A stretch of 64,000 bases of DNA from Zhuqueibacter pondensis (GTDB lineage Bacteria > Zhuqueibacterota > Zhuqueibacteria > Zhuqueibacterales > Zhuqueibacteraceae): contig JAPDQK010000015.1 in NCBI GenBank assembly GCA_034505955.1, positions 1 to 64,000 of the forward strand, read 5' to 3'. The notes beneath the pieces are model-generated. The model was not told where the DNA came from. It ran no database searches and saw only the letters and a list, made by a program, of their open reading frames with translations. Each line of letters begins with the position of its first letter. The stretch's first letter is position 1. Made by a program: the position numbers and the translations under genes. This document shows positions 54,461 through 62,879 of this stretch, one piece after another.

Positions 54461-55684
54461 CTAACCAGCAATTTGAATACTGCTGCATGGGAAAACCCCC
54501 ACCCTTGCACCGTGAGGGTATCGCTGTTCCAGAAATTCCAGCGCGGCCTCCCATGTGCAGAAATGTGAGTAGCCCTCCCAATAAATTTGATGAAATTCTT
54601 CGGAGGTGACGCCAGGCATGAACGCCGCCAATTGGCGATTGCCCAAAAAGCCTTTGCGCATCGGTTTCCGATATAATCGCTGCCCCGGACCGAAGAGTCC
54701 GTGATGGCCCATGCCCAAAGAACACGCGCTGCTGAGCAGCACGAGGCCATCTTCTTTTAGATAACCCGGTGGTGCGGTATGATGGAACATGAACGCATTC
54801 TCGGCCTGCAAAAGCTCATCGTCTTTTGGATAGGCATTTAGAATCGCGACATCCAGTGGTCCTGAGGGCAAGCGCGTGACATAAACTTCGCGCGCGAATT
54901 CCGCAGCGCGGCGATGGGCAGCTTCGAGGTCACCAACAAAAACTCCGGCAATCTCGCGCCGGCTATTGACCACCACGTTGATGCTGAGCTGCACCCCCAC
55001 GTGGTGCGCCACGCGCTCGAATTCCGCGCGAAAGCGGTTGCCTTCGAGTGTACCGGCTTTGCCGCGCAAACCCATCAGCACCGCCTTGTGCGTCCATTCG
55101 ATGCTTTCGATATTGGCAAGCCCGGGGAGAACCATTTTGGCGCCGCCGCTGAAACCGGCAAAGGCGTGTGGCACAACGCTGCCGAGCAGAATCTTGAGAT
55201 CGGCTTCAGCGAAAGTGCGATTGATGAGTACTGGCACCTGCCCTACTTTCACGCCGGTATCAACCAGATTGTGCTGGCAATCATGATTTTCCACGCGCAT
55301 GCGGTACGCGACTTCCGCACCAACTTTGCGGACGATCTCATTCGGCTTCAGTGCACTGTGCGAGCCGAGACTGATGATGATGCTGATTTGCTCATCACTC
55401 AAGCCGCAGAATCTGAGCATCTCGAGCAAGATCGGCAAAATCTGGCTAGCAGGCGTGGGCCGGCTGAGATCGTCGATGGCAATGGCAACGCGACGCTTAT
55501 CGTGTGCCAGGTTGTAAATCGGCGCGGCATCGATCGACCGCATCAAGGCGGCAGTAATTGCATTTTTTGGCATGGCCGGGGCATCGGCCATCGCAAGCAC
55601 CTCGATCTGCCAATGATCCGGAAAGCTGAGGTGGATCTGCTCGTCGCCAAACCAGGCGCGCCAGGGCAAAGCATACGATGGCAT
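54461..55684 (-). CDS. LarA-like (DUF2088) racemase-family protein
   Basis: The 407-residue protein has the LarA opening AIAIDDLSRPTPASQILPIL and the key segment FAGFSGGAKMVLPGLANIES, which holds the Lys/His positions where the nickel pincer cofactor binds in LarA. LarA racemises lactate; other members act on other hydroxy acids. The cofactor genes larB, larC and larE are not in the window. It starts one base after the ACP stop and precedes the ligase gene, so the three form an operon. Its substrate here is unknown. Confidence 0.82.
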   Translation of the reverse strand: MPSYALPWRAWFGDEQIHLSFPDHWQIEVLAMADAPAMPKNAITAALMRSIDAAPIYNLAHDKRRVAIAIDDLSRPTPASQILPILLEMLRFCGLSDEQISIIISLGSHSALKPNEIVRKVGAEVAYRMRVENHDCQHNLVDTGVKVGQVPVLINRTFAEADLKILLGSVVPHAFAGFSGGAKMVLPGLANIESIEWTHKAVLMGLRGKAGTLEGNRFRAEFERVAHHVGVQLSINVVVNSRREIAGVFVGDLEAAHRRAAEFAREVYVTRLPSGPLDVAILNAYPKDDELLQAENAFMFHHTAPPGYLKEDGLVLLSSACSLGMGHHGLFGPGQRLYRKPMRKGFLGNRQLAAFMPGVTSEEFHQIYWEGYSHFCTWEAALEFLEQRYPHGARVGVFPCSSIQIAG

Positions 55685-55685
55685 G

Positions 55686-55925
55686 TTATGTTTTGGCCCT
55701 CTGCTCGACGAAGCGGGTGATCGCGTCGACCGATTCGAAGTTTTCCGGCATCAACTCATCTTCGTCGACTTTGATATGAAATTTCGTTTCGAGAAAACTG
55801 ATCATATCGAGCATGCGAAGAGAGTCGATGACGCCCTTCGTCAGCAAGCTTTCAGCATCATTGAAGATAACGCCTTTCGGCGCCTTGCTTTTCAAAAAGT
55901 CACGGATGGAAGAACGAGTGTCCAT
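55686..55925 (-). CDS. acyl carrier protein
   Basis: The 79-residue protein has the phosphopantetheine serine in GVIDSLRMLDMISFLE (about residue 37) and the acidic helix typical of ACPs. It is not part of a fatty-acid gene cluster, so it is probably a dedicated carrier for the ligase encoded two genes on. ATG 55925 is chosen, since GAGGAT lies just upstream. Confidence 0.92.
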   Translation of the reverse strand: MDTRSSIRDFLKSKAPKGVIFNDAESLLTKGVIDSLRMLDMISFLETKFHIKVDEDELMPENFESVDAITRFVEQRAKT

Positions 55926-56031
55926 TGGTATCCTCAAAAAATAAATATTCCTACTCCAAACTCTTCCTCATCGTCAAATATAATCAAAGCGTGAATGCGA
56001 ACGAGGATGAGCAAGAACTCGAGTGTGGTGC

Positions 56032-58539
56032 TTACTGAAGCCGCGCTTGCGTCACAGGTCTTTTGAAATTTGAAATTTCTTGCAGCGCAAGCCAGACGTT
56101 GTTTCTGTCAATTGTTTTTAACCGGTAAGTGGCTTTGCCCCGCGGATGATCACGAAACCAAAGAGTGCCCTGAGTGCTTACCTGGCCATTGCGTAATGGC
56201 AAGCCGTTGCGGGTGATCCAATACAGAGTCCCGGGCTGTAAATCGACAAGCAAATGCTCAACCTCGGCATGGCTTTGGATCGTCCACTCGGCGTGACCGA
56301 GAGGATGCTCTCCATTGGCAAAAAGTATGACATGCTGGTCTTTGATATAGGTTCCGAAGAATTGCGCGCCGCGCAGCTCGGCAGCTTCCGCCATTTGATG
56401 CAAGGTGTTCGCGTCACCGATTTGGAGCACGGTCAGAAAAATATCGTAGGTGCGTGGAACCACTGGCTTGACTTCAATCCGATAACTGCCGCCCCAAAGC
56501 GCGGTCAATTCGTTGAATGGCGGCCGTAAAGAGATGTCATTGTAATCCGCATCCGTAAACCAGTATTGTTCCGGTCCGCCGATACGAACCAGTTTGGTTT
56601 CGGCGGGAAAAATTGACTTCATAAACATGCGACCATGGCATTCGCCGTAGGTGTTGGTGATGCGTACGGTTCGGCCAGTGGTTGACTCCGACACCCCTTC
56701 GTTGATCACCGTCCAGGTGCCGTCGGTGATTTCCGGCTTGAACGATACATGCAAGATAAAGCGTTTCTCATATTCCGCTTTCAGCGTGTTGATCTTGTCG
56801 GTGATGATCACATATTCCTGATCGTTCGGCGCCGCCGGATTCGGCGGGCGCAAATAGATGAATTCACGTCGTGCCAGATTGACGGTCTGCCCGCCCCGAT
56901 ATGAGCGGGTGTAGTTGTAATTGAGGTAATCATATTCGCCCGGCACCGACTCAAAAGCTTCAAGCTCACCGATGTGATTTTTGCCTCCCGGTTGATAACT
57001 CGGGTCAGTATAAATATCCGCGTCTCCCTCCACGTCCATTTGATAATCCAACAACTCGTTTCTTTTCTCCAGCGGGTTGCGCACGCCGACAACATTATGG
57101 TTGATGGTGGCGCGGCTGAATTTCGATTTGCCCATGTCAAACCCACCGCCTTTATCGACACCGGCATCGAGGGCGAGCGGGCCGAATTTCTCGATGGTAA
57201 AACTGGCTTGATCGTAGTGCGCGTGCGGAGCGACCCACCACTTCATCGCCCAGAAAGTCACCCGGGTTGCGTCGTCATCCCAACTCGAGCGCATGACGAT
57301 CTGACCGAGACCCAATTTTTGCGTCAGCGCAAGGTTCAATTGTTGTGGCGATCTGGCTTGGACGTCTTTACATCCCCAAATAAAATCATAAAACAAAGAA
57401 TAGGCGCGAGGGTTTTCATTGAAATTTTTGCCGTAGGTGTCCAGCAACCATTTTGCCAAACCCGCCATATTGGGATCATCTTTGGCGAGTGCCGCACAGA
57501 CGGTGATCAGGCTGCGGGTGAAACTTTCTCGCACCACTTTTTCCAGTTGGCCGGCGTCGTTGCGACTAATCAAATATTCGCCGTCGATTTTATAAGGAAT
57601 GATATTGCAAAGAAACTGCAGTGGATACTGGCGGAACCAACTGCAAGTTTTGAAAAAATTCGTTCCCAGCGCCGTCCCCGCGATTCCGGCAAACACCTTG
57701 GCATTATTGAAACTGAGGTATTGATAATTCCATCCCTCGCTCCAGCCCGACGAATTCTCCATCACATGGGTCGCGGTATCGAAGACACGGTCGAGATACA
57801 TCGCTTTCATGAAATCGAGCATCTCTTGCGCTTTGGCATCGTACGGCTCACCGAGGCCATCGCCCCAAATCGCAAGGGCGCCAACCGAGCCATGATGCGC
57901 ATGGCCGAGCAATTGATTGGAAAGCTGCACATGCTGGCCGGGGTTGGCATCCTTTTCCCGATGGGTATAGAGATCAATCAGGCCTTGCGCAATTTTCTTC
58001 TTTTCGGGGGGCGTGAGCATTGAAAAACACCAATCGTAGACACACGCCAGCGCCAGATTGATATATCCGCCGGCAATGCTGCGCAGGGCGTGGGAATAGT
58101 GACCATCAGTGTAACCTCGGATGGTGGCGATTTTCAACGCCAATTCGATGGCACGGCGACCATATTCGTGACGGGCGTGGCCGAAACGGAAAGCCGGCAT
58201 TTGTGCCGGATCCATGAGATAAAGAAAGGCGAAATTCCGCGCGTCGGCAAATTTGTAGTTCTGCGGAATGGCGTCGATCGGCTCATCATACAGCCCGTCC
58301 ATCTCCGAGATGAAGCTCTGAAACTCGGCAGCATAAATCGTGTTTAAACGCTGGCGCATCACCGGAACGGTTTCCGCGGTGAAAAAGAGCCGGGGATGGA
58401 CTTTGCGGGCGAGAGGACTGCCCGGCGGTGGGGTATAAGCCGGCAAAGTCTGGCCAGGAACCTCGAGCGCGAACCCGCACGAAAATATCAACAAGATGGC
58501 AGCAAGCCGGATGAGATGATTTTTTTTGTTCAACTTCAT
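56032..58539 (-). CDS. secreted heparinase II/III-like polysaccharide lyase
   Basis: The 835-residue protein has a signal peptide (IRLAAILLIFSCGFALEV). The N-terminal alpha-toroid region contains LFFTAETVPVMRQRL and LLGHAHHGSVGALAIWGDGL. The beta-sandwich region has KWWVAPHAHYDQASFTIEKF, with the HxHxD pattern of heparinase II/III. Members cleave acidic polysaccharides by elimination. In this locus it may trim or recycle the organism's own exopolysaccharide. The start is at ATG 58539. Confidence 0.85.
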   Translation of the reverse strand: MKLNKKNHLIRLAAILLIFSCGFALEVPGQTLPAYTPPPGSPLARKVHPRLFFTAETVPVMRQRLNTIYAAEFQSFISEMDGLYDEPIDAIPQNYKFADARNFAFLYLMDPAQMPAFRFGHARHEYGRRAIELALKIATIRGYTDGHYSHALRSIAGGYINLALACVYDWCFSMLTPPEKKKIAQGLIDLYTHREKDANPGQHVQLSNQLLGHAHHGSVGALAIWGDGLGEPYDAKAQEMLDFMKAMYLDRVFDTATHVMENSSGWSEGWNYQYLSFNNAKVFAGIAGTALGTNFFKTCSWFRQYPLQFLCNIIPYKIDGEYLISRNDAGQLEKVVRESFTRSLITVCAALAKDDPNMAGLAKWLLDTYGKNFNENPRAYSLFYDFIWGCKDVQARSPQQLNLALTQKLGLGQIVMRSSWDDDATRVTFWAMKWWVAPHAHYDQASFTIEKFGPLALDAGVDKGGGFDMGKSKFSRATINHNVVGVRNPLEKRNELLDYQMDVEGDADIYTDPSYQPGGKNHIGELEAFESVPGEYDYLNYNYTRSYRGGQTVNLARREFIYLRPPNPAAPNDQEYVIITDKINTLKAEYEKRFILHVSFKPEITDGTWTVINEGVSESTTGRTVRITNTYGECHGRMFMKSIFPAETKLVRIGGPEQYWFTDADYNDISLRPPFNELTALWGGSYRIEVKPVVPRTYDIFLTVLQIGDANTLHQMAEAAELRGAQFFGTYIKDQHVILFANGEHPLGHAEWTIQSHAEVEHLLVDLQPGTLYWITRNGLPLRNGQVSTQGTLWFRDHPRGKATYRLKTIDRNNVWLALQEISNFKRPVTQARLQ

Positions 58540-58628
58540 GACAGATCAACCAAAGGTGAATCCTGCAAGCGGGACAACAAAATGCTGTTAAAATGTTTTG
58601 AAATGATTTAATGCAAATGCGTTTGCCA

Positions 58629-59990
58629 TTATTTTGCCGAAACCTGTGGCACAAAATCCTGCGCTTGTTTTTTGGCACGAATTCTTTCCAGGACGATTTC
58701 ATGTGGCGCCTTGACCTCCGTGCGCTCCGGTTGTTCTTCCTTGTGATTGTTTTGGTGAATATTGTAAAGAACACAACTGAGCGCCACGAACCAATAGAGG
58801 GTATCGAGATCGTTATAATTGTGCGTATAAATGCTCAACGTGATGCCAATGAGCCCCACCTCGAAGGCCAAGGCATAAAGCTGCAAATTCGTGGGTGGCC
58901 GGTCTTTGGTCATGGTCTTTCTGACTTTGCGAAAGTAAATCCAGGTCACGAAGAAAGTGAGAATCCACACCACAAAACCAACGACGCCAAACTCGCATGC
59001 CACTTTGAGATAGCTGTTGTGTGCATCACGGGTTCCCATATCCGAAAGATACTCTTCAGGAATGTACGGCAACGAGACCAGGGAATAATTGTTGTAGCCG
59101 ATGCCCAATGGGTATTTTCTGAGAATCTGCCAGCTCGCCTGGTTGATCACTTCACGCGAGGCGGCCGAACTTTCGGTGCTGGGGTTGAGGATCGTGAGCA
59201 TCTCATCCCAATACTCGGGTGGCACAAAATAGGAAACAAACAAGAGGCCTGCGATGATCAAAGGAATGATACTCTTGGCTCGAATCCGGCCGGGCGCAAA
59301 TATTACAAAGAATGTCGCTGAGGCGACCAATGCCACAAAGGTGGAGCGCAAGCCCTCCGGCAAGGCCGGCATAAAAATGAGAACGATCATTAAAATGACG
59401 GCGGCAACAAGCTTTTCCCAAATCTTTCCAAACAGAATCATGACCATCATCATCGGGAAATACATCATGATGTGTGTGCCCGTGCCACCCGTGGATACGC
59501 CGACCTCTTTCTCATTGATCCAGCCCCACATCTCCCCCCAATATCCCATGAACGAGGTATATGCGATCCCGATCAAGGTCACCCAAATGACAATGTGCAA
59601 ATCCTTTTCGGTCCGGACGATTTTCATGATCAGCCAGGAAAACAGAACAATCTTGGAAAAATCCACAGCACTGTCAAACGCGAGACTTGTCGAGGCGGCG
59701 GCCCAGGCGCTGGTAAGATAGCAGATACTCGTAAAGACAAAGAGCAATCGCATCGGCGGTTGCGCGGGGGTCGGCACTTTGGTCAGCTCATCATGGTTGA
59801 GAAAATAGGAAATCATCAAAGCCAGAGTGCCATAGAATTGGAAGCGGATAGTTTCCAAGCCGGCGCCCAAAACACCCAGATTGAGATGAAAGAAAAGAAT
59901 GTTCATGCACACGCCGACCAGCGGCCGGCGCAACGTCCAGGCACATCCGATGATCAGCACCAAGAGGGCTAGCAGCGCGCGGAGAGACAT
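58629..59990 (-). CDS. O-antigen ligase/polymerase family membrane protein
   Basis: The 453-residue protein has about ten to twelve predicted transmembrane helices and the loop motif RDAHNSYLKVACEFGVVGFV, which contains the functionally important His of the Wzy/WaaL family. It either polymerises or attaches the polysaccharide at the periplasmic face. Its start overlaps the end of the APH-like kinase gene by 22 bases. A positively charged tail ends the protein. No polymerase is otherwise seen in the window. Confidence 0.85.
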   Translation of the reverse strand: MSLRALLALLVLIIGCAWTLRRPLVGVCMNILFFHLNLGVLGAGLETIRFQFYGTLALMISYFLNHDELTKVPTPAQPPMRLLFVFTSICYLTSAWAAASTSLAFDSAVDFSKIVLFSWLIMKIVRTEKDLHIVIWVTLIGIAYTSFMGYWGEMWGWINEKEVGVSTGGTGTHIMMYFPMMMVMILFGKIWEKLVAAVILMIVLIFMPALPEGLRSTFVALVASATFFVIFAPGRIRAKSIIPLIIAGLLFVSYFVPPEYWDEMLTILNPSTESSAASREVINQASWQILRKYPLGIGYNNYSLVSLPYIPEEYLSDMGTRDAHNSYLKVACEFGVVGFVVWILTFFVTWIYFRKVRKTMTKDRPPTNLQLYALAFEVGLIGITLSIYTHNYNDLDTLYWFVALSCVLYNIHQNNHKEEQPERTEVKAPHEIVLERIRAKKQAQDFVPQVSAK

Positions 59991-61198
59991 GGTGACGACT
60001 CGTGTTTAACTTCCTGTGATTGAGGCGAGCTGTCGAACTTTGCAATTTTTCTTTCCAAAATATCGAGCTCGCGCATCAAAACCTTGTGAAACCACGGTGT
60101 GAAGTACTTGCGGTTGACAAAATCTCTGACTGTCGTTGTTCGTATCAGCGTATCGATTTTCTTCGCAAACGGATGCAACATCCATTTGTGTTTACGCAAA
60201 CGCCGGTCCCATTTCGCACACAACCAAAGGATGTAATAAAACCGCAGCAGGGGTTGCCAGCGTTTCTCGCCGAAATAGCCCTGAATAAACTGTCGTTGCA
60301 AATAATTGATCAAATGTGAATGCATCGGCAGGGCCACACCGAGATCAAACAGTTTGCATTCTACCAACATTTGTGCTACATCATAATAAGTAACGCCAAC
60401 CAGGGTATTGCCAAAATCCAAGGGGAACAGAGTATTTTCGGTGACAAAGATGTGACACGGCTTGAGATCACCGTGTAGTTGCGCCTGCGGCAGCGGTGCT
60501 CCGGCAAACACCTGGAGGAGTGATCGAAGTCGTGATTGCATCGAGTTGAGATCTTGTGCGGAGACGTGCGCGCTGGCAATGCGATTCCAGTATCTTTGCA
60601 TCTGCTCTTCAAAATGCGTCGGCTCAAAATACGTATCTGTGTTGCTCGCAAAGCCGGAGTGAAAGAGTGCGAGCCATTTGCCGGCTCGCCGAAAATGTGC
60701 TCCCAATTTCTCCTTATTCTCCTCGAAGTGCCACGATGAATGTTTTACACTTTGAATCAGGGAACCCAAGTCACGGCCCTCGGCTCGTTCGATAATTAGA
60801 CACAGAAGCTCGGGAATGTAATCCAGAGGTTTGACAATATGGAACTCCTCCTCCTGGGTCCGGAAACAGTCAAAAACCTTTTGATGCATTTCAAATTCGT
60901 GCCGGCTTTTGTGCGCCAGATCCAGTTCCTTGGGGCCGCGCCCCGGCATAAGGTGATAGGCTTTGGCAATCAACCTTTTCACACACCTGCCGTTGTTTGC
61001 CTGAACCGCGAGGTCAAAAATCACAGTGTACCGCTTGTGGCGGGGAGCCTTGACCATCACCACGCTCAAAGGCTGTTGCCCTGCCAATTGGGGAAAGTAG
61101 TGTGCAAAGTTTTGCTGCACATGTTTGGTGATCTGCGGTTGAACGATCTCCAACCATTTTTCATAACTGAGTTGCTGTCGCGAGACGTGGTCGGCCAT
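59969..61198 (-). CDS. APH-like (aminoglycoside phosphotransferase-fold) kinase
   Basis: The 409-residue protein has the kinase-fold catalytic loop AQLHGDLKPCHIFV and the metal-binding PLDFGNTLVGVTYYDVAQ, both in good form. The N-terminal lobe has less clear motifs. Related proteins phosphorylate sugars, lipids or hydroxyls. In this position a role in glycan or lipid-anchor phosphorylation is possible. ATG 61198 is chosen since AAAGGGG lies upstream; an ATG six codons before is also possible. Confidence 0.8.
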   Translation of the reverse strand: MADHVSRQQLSYEKWLEIVQPQITKHVQQNFAHYFPQLAGQQPLSVVMVKAPRHKRYTVIFDLAVQANNGRCVKRLIAKAYHLMPGRGPKELDLAHKSRHEFEMHQKVFDCFRTQEEEFHIVKPLDYIPELLCLIIERAEGRDLGSLIQSVKHSSWHFEENKEKLGAHFRRAGKWLALFHSGFASNTDTYFEPTHFEEQMQRYWNRIASAHVSAQDLNSMQSRLRSLLQVFAGAPLPQAQLHGDLKPCHIFVTENTLFPLDFGNTLVGVTYYDVAQMLVECKLFDLGVALPMHSHLINYLQRQFIQGYFGEKRWQPLLRFYYILWLCAKWDRRLRKHKWMLHPFAKKIDTLIRTTTVRDFVNRKYFTPWFHKVLMRELDILERKIAKFDSSPQSQEVKHESSPCLSARC

Positions 61199-61424
61199 CT
61201 TCGTTTCCCCTTTCATGCCTTGACAGTAGTGGAATTTGTGTTTTATCACCGAACAAGCGAAAACTGCCGCTTGCTGTTAATTGCGGATCACGCAAAATCA
61301 ACCGGCCGTTCCATGGTCTGTCCATATTTGGGTAAGTTATCGCCACCCAAGATGATTTTGAGACATAAAAATGTACCCGCAAAAGACCCCGCTGGCGGAA
61401 ACATCACATCCTCAGGAACCGCGC

Positions 61425-62090
61425 TCAAAAAAACGTAAGACTGATCTTACCAGAAGCCATTTCGGGAACCAGGCCAACCGCTGCTTCAACGCGTTGTGCT
61501 ATGGTCGCACTAAGATTGTCAACGTTATCGGTCCTGATGACGACCAGGTTCGGAAACTCTCGCACTACTTGCAGGTAGCTTTGACAGAGTTCATGCACAT
61601 ATTCGGCATCATAATGAGGCCGACGACCAAGGATGACCTTCGGCTCAGCGATCAGGATCAGCGCCAAATCCGGAACCGGCATGGTTTTTTTCAAAACCCA
61701 CAGATAGAAACGCTCGATTCGGCCGGTGAGATGGTAGTGAGCAAAATTGTCATAAAAAAAACGATTGATAATGGTGATTCTTTGACGCAAGCGCAACCAG
61801 GCAAAAATTCTGAAAATGAACATTCGCCACAGATAGCCCATAAATTTTATGAATGTGAGTGACACCGTGGGTTGGTAATGCCGCCGTCTTTTCGGTGCCT
61901 TGACCCTGGTTTTTCGCTGGTCGTGCGCGGTCTTCTGCTTTGCGGGCAATGGCTTGAAAATGTTTCGCCAAGTCACGAAACGAAACCGAAGATAGATGGG
62001 GGAATAGCCCTGCTCTCCCAAAAGATTGACGATGTGCTTGGCATTGGTGCTCTTGCCGCTGCCGACGATGCCGGAAAAAGTGATGAGCAT
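61425..62090 (-). CDS. thymidylate-kinase-like P-loop protein
   Basis: The 221-residue protein starts ITFSGIVGSGKSTNAKHIVN with a P-loop near residues 7-14. It has a very basic segment (RKTRVKAPKRRRHYQPTV) and LALILIAEPKVILGRRPHYD, which parallels dTMP kinase. It is not the housekeeping enzyme (the usual DR motif after the P-loop is altered). In polysaccharide loci such kinases often stand next to APH-type genes. It begins 105 bases before the HEPN gene on the opposite strand. Confidence 0.75.
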   Translation of the reverse strand: MLITFSGIVGSGKSTNAKHIVNLLGEQGYSPIYLRFRFVTWRNIFKPLPAKQKTAHDQRKTRVKAPKRRRHYQPTVSLTFIKFMGYLWRMFIFRIFAWLRLRQRITIINRFFYDNFAHYHLTGRIERFYLWVLKKTMPVPDLALILIAEPKVILGRRPHYDAEYVHELCQSYLQVVREFPNLVVIRTDNVDNLSATIAQRVEAAVGLVPEMASGKISLTFF

Positions 62091-62142
62091 GCTTTTTGGT
62101 TGTTGGTGATGATTTTGACAAAGTTACGACAAACAAAAATCT

Positions 62143-62171
62143 TGACTGGCGAATTGGAAAATTGTATATTG
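62143..62171 (+). promoter_or_regulatory. promoter of the HEPN-MNT operon
   Basis: TTGACT at 62143-62148 and TATATT at 62166-62171 are separated by exactly 17 bases. The first start codon follows about 25 bases later. It is the best sigma-70 match that I see in the window. Confidence 0.6.
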
Positions 62172-62195
62172 AATCATTAAACGGGATAAAAAATT

Positions 62196-62618
62196 ATGAC
62201 CAAACAAGAACACATTGATTACTGGCTCAAAAGTGCTGACCATGACTGGGATACTGCCAGCCACTTGTTTGAGACGGGAAAATATGATTGGTGCTTGTTT
62301 ATCTCACATCTTGTCATCGAAAAGGCGCTCAAAGCCTTCTGGGTCAGGGATTCGGAAAAAAGAGTACCGCACAAGCACAACCTTCTTAAAATTGCCGAAG
62401 GAACTCATTTGAAATTGTCGGAAGAGCAAAAACAATTTTTGGACAAGATTGCCACTTTTAATATCAAAGCGCGTTATCCTGATGCCAAGTTCGACTTTTA
62501 CAAACTTTGTACCAAAGAATTCACTACAGAGCAATTTGAAAAAATTAAGGAGCTGTATCAATGGCTACTATCCCAAATAAAGTTAGAGCAAGTGTCGAAG
62601 AATTCATTCGGCAATTGA
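62196..62618 (+). CDS. HEPN-domain toxin-like protein
   Basis: The 140-residue helical protein has the HEPN pattern (WLKSADHDWDTASHLFETGK, SHLVIEKALKAFWVRDS) and the later NIKARYPDAKFDFYKL, the RYPD form of the family. The catalytic Rx4-6H is not obvious. The end overlaps the next gene by 58 bases. Pairs of this order (HEPN first, MNT second) act as toxin and antitoxin, with the MNT enzyme adding AMP to the toxin. Confidence 0.85.
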   Translation: MTKQEHIDYWLKSADHDWDTASHLFETGKYDWCLFISHLVIEKALKAFWVRDSEKRVPHKHNLLKIAEGTHLKLSEEQKQFLDKIATFNIKARYPDAKFDFYKLCTKEFTTEQFEKIKELYQWLLSQIKLEQVSKNSFGN

Positions 62619-62878
62619 ACGCGAATAATCTACCCATCCGGCAAGCCTATATCTTTGGCTCTTATGCCACGGGTCAACAAACAGAATGGAGTGACATCGA
62701 TCTCGCACTGGTCTCTGATCGCTTCGAGGGCAATTTTTTCTATGACCGCTGCAAGCTTAGTCCTTACGTCATTAAAATTGACACGGATATAGAGACGCAT
62801 CCTTTTCGCCCTGAAGATTTTACCAAAGACAACCCGTTTGTCGAAGAGATCATCGAGACTGGTATCCGGATTGTCTGA
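62561..62878 (+). CDS. MNT-type minimal nucleotidyltransferase antitoxin
   Basis: The 105-residue protein has the nucleotidyltransferase motif IFGSYATGQQTEWSDIDLAL (GSx..DxD), at about residues 31-50. Length and motif are those of MNT antitoxins. It overlaps the HEPN gene and ends one base before the stop codon of the flippase gene on the other strand, so the pair fills its space completely. Confidence 0.88.
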   Translation: MATIPNKVRASVEEFIRQLNANNLPIRQAYIFGSYATGQQTEWSDIDLALVSDRFEGNFFYDRCKLSPYVIKIDTDIETHPFRPEDFTKDNPFVEEIIETGIRIV

Positions 62879-62879
62879 G

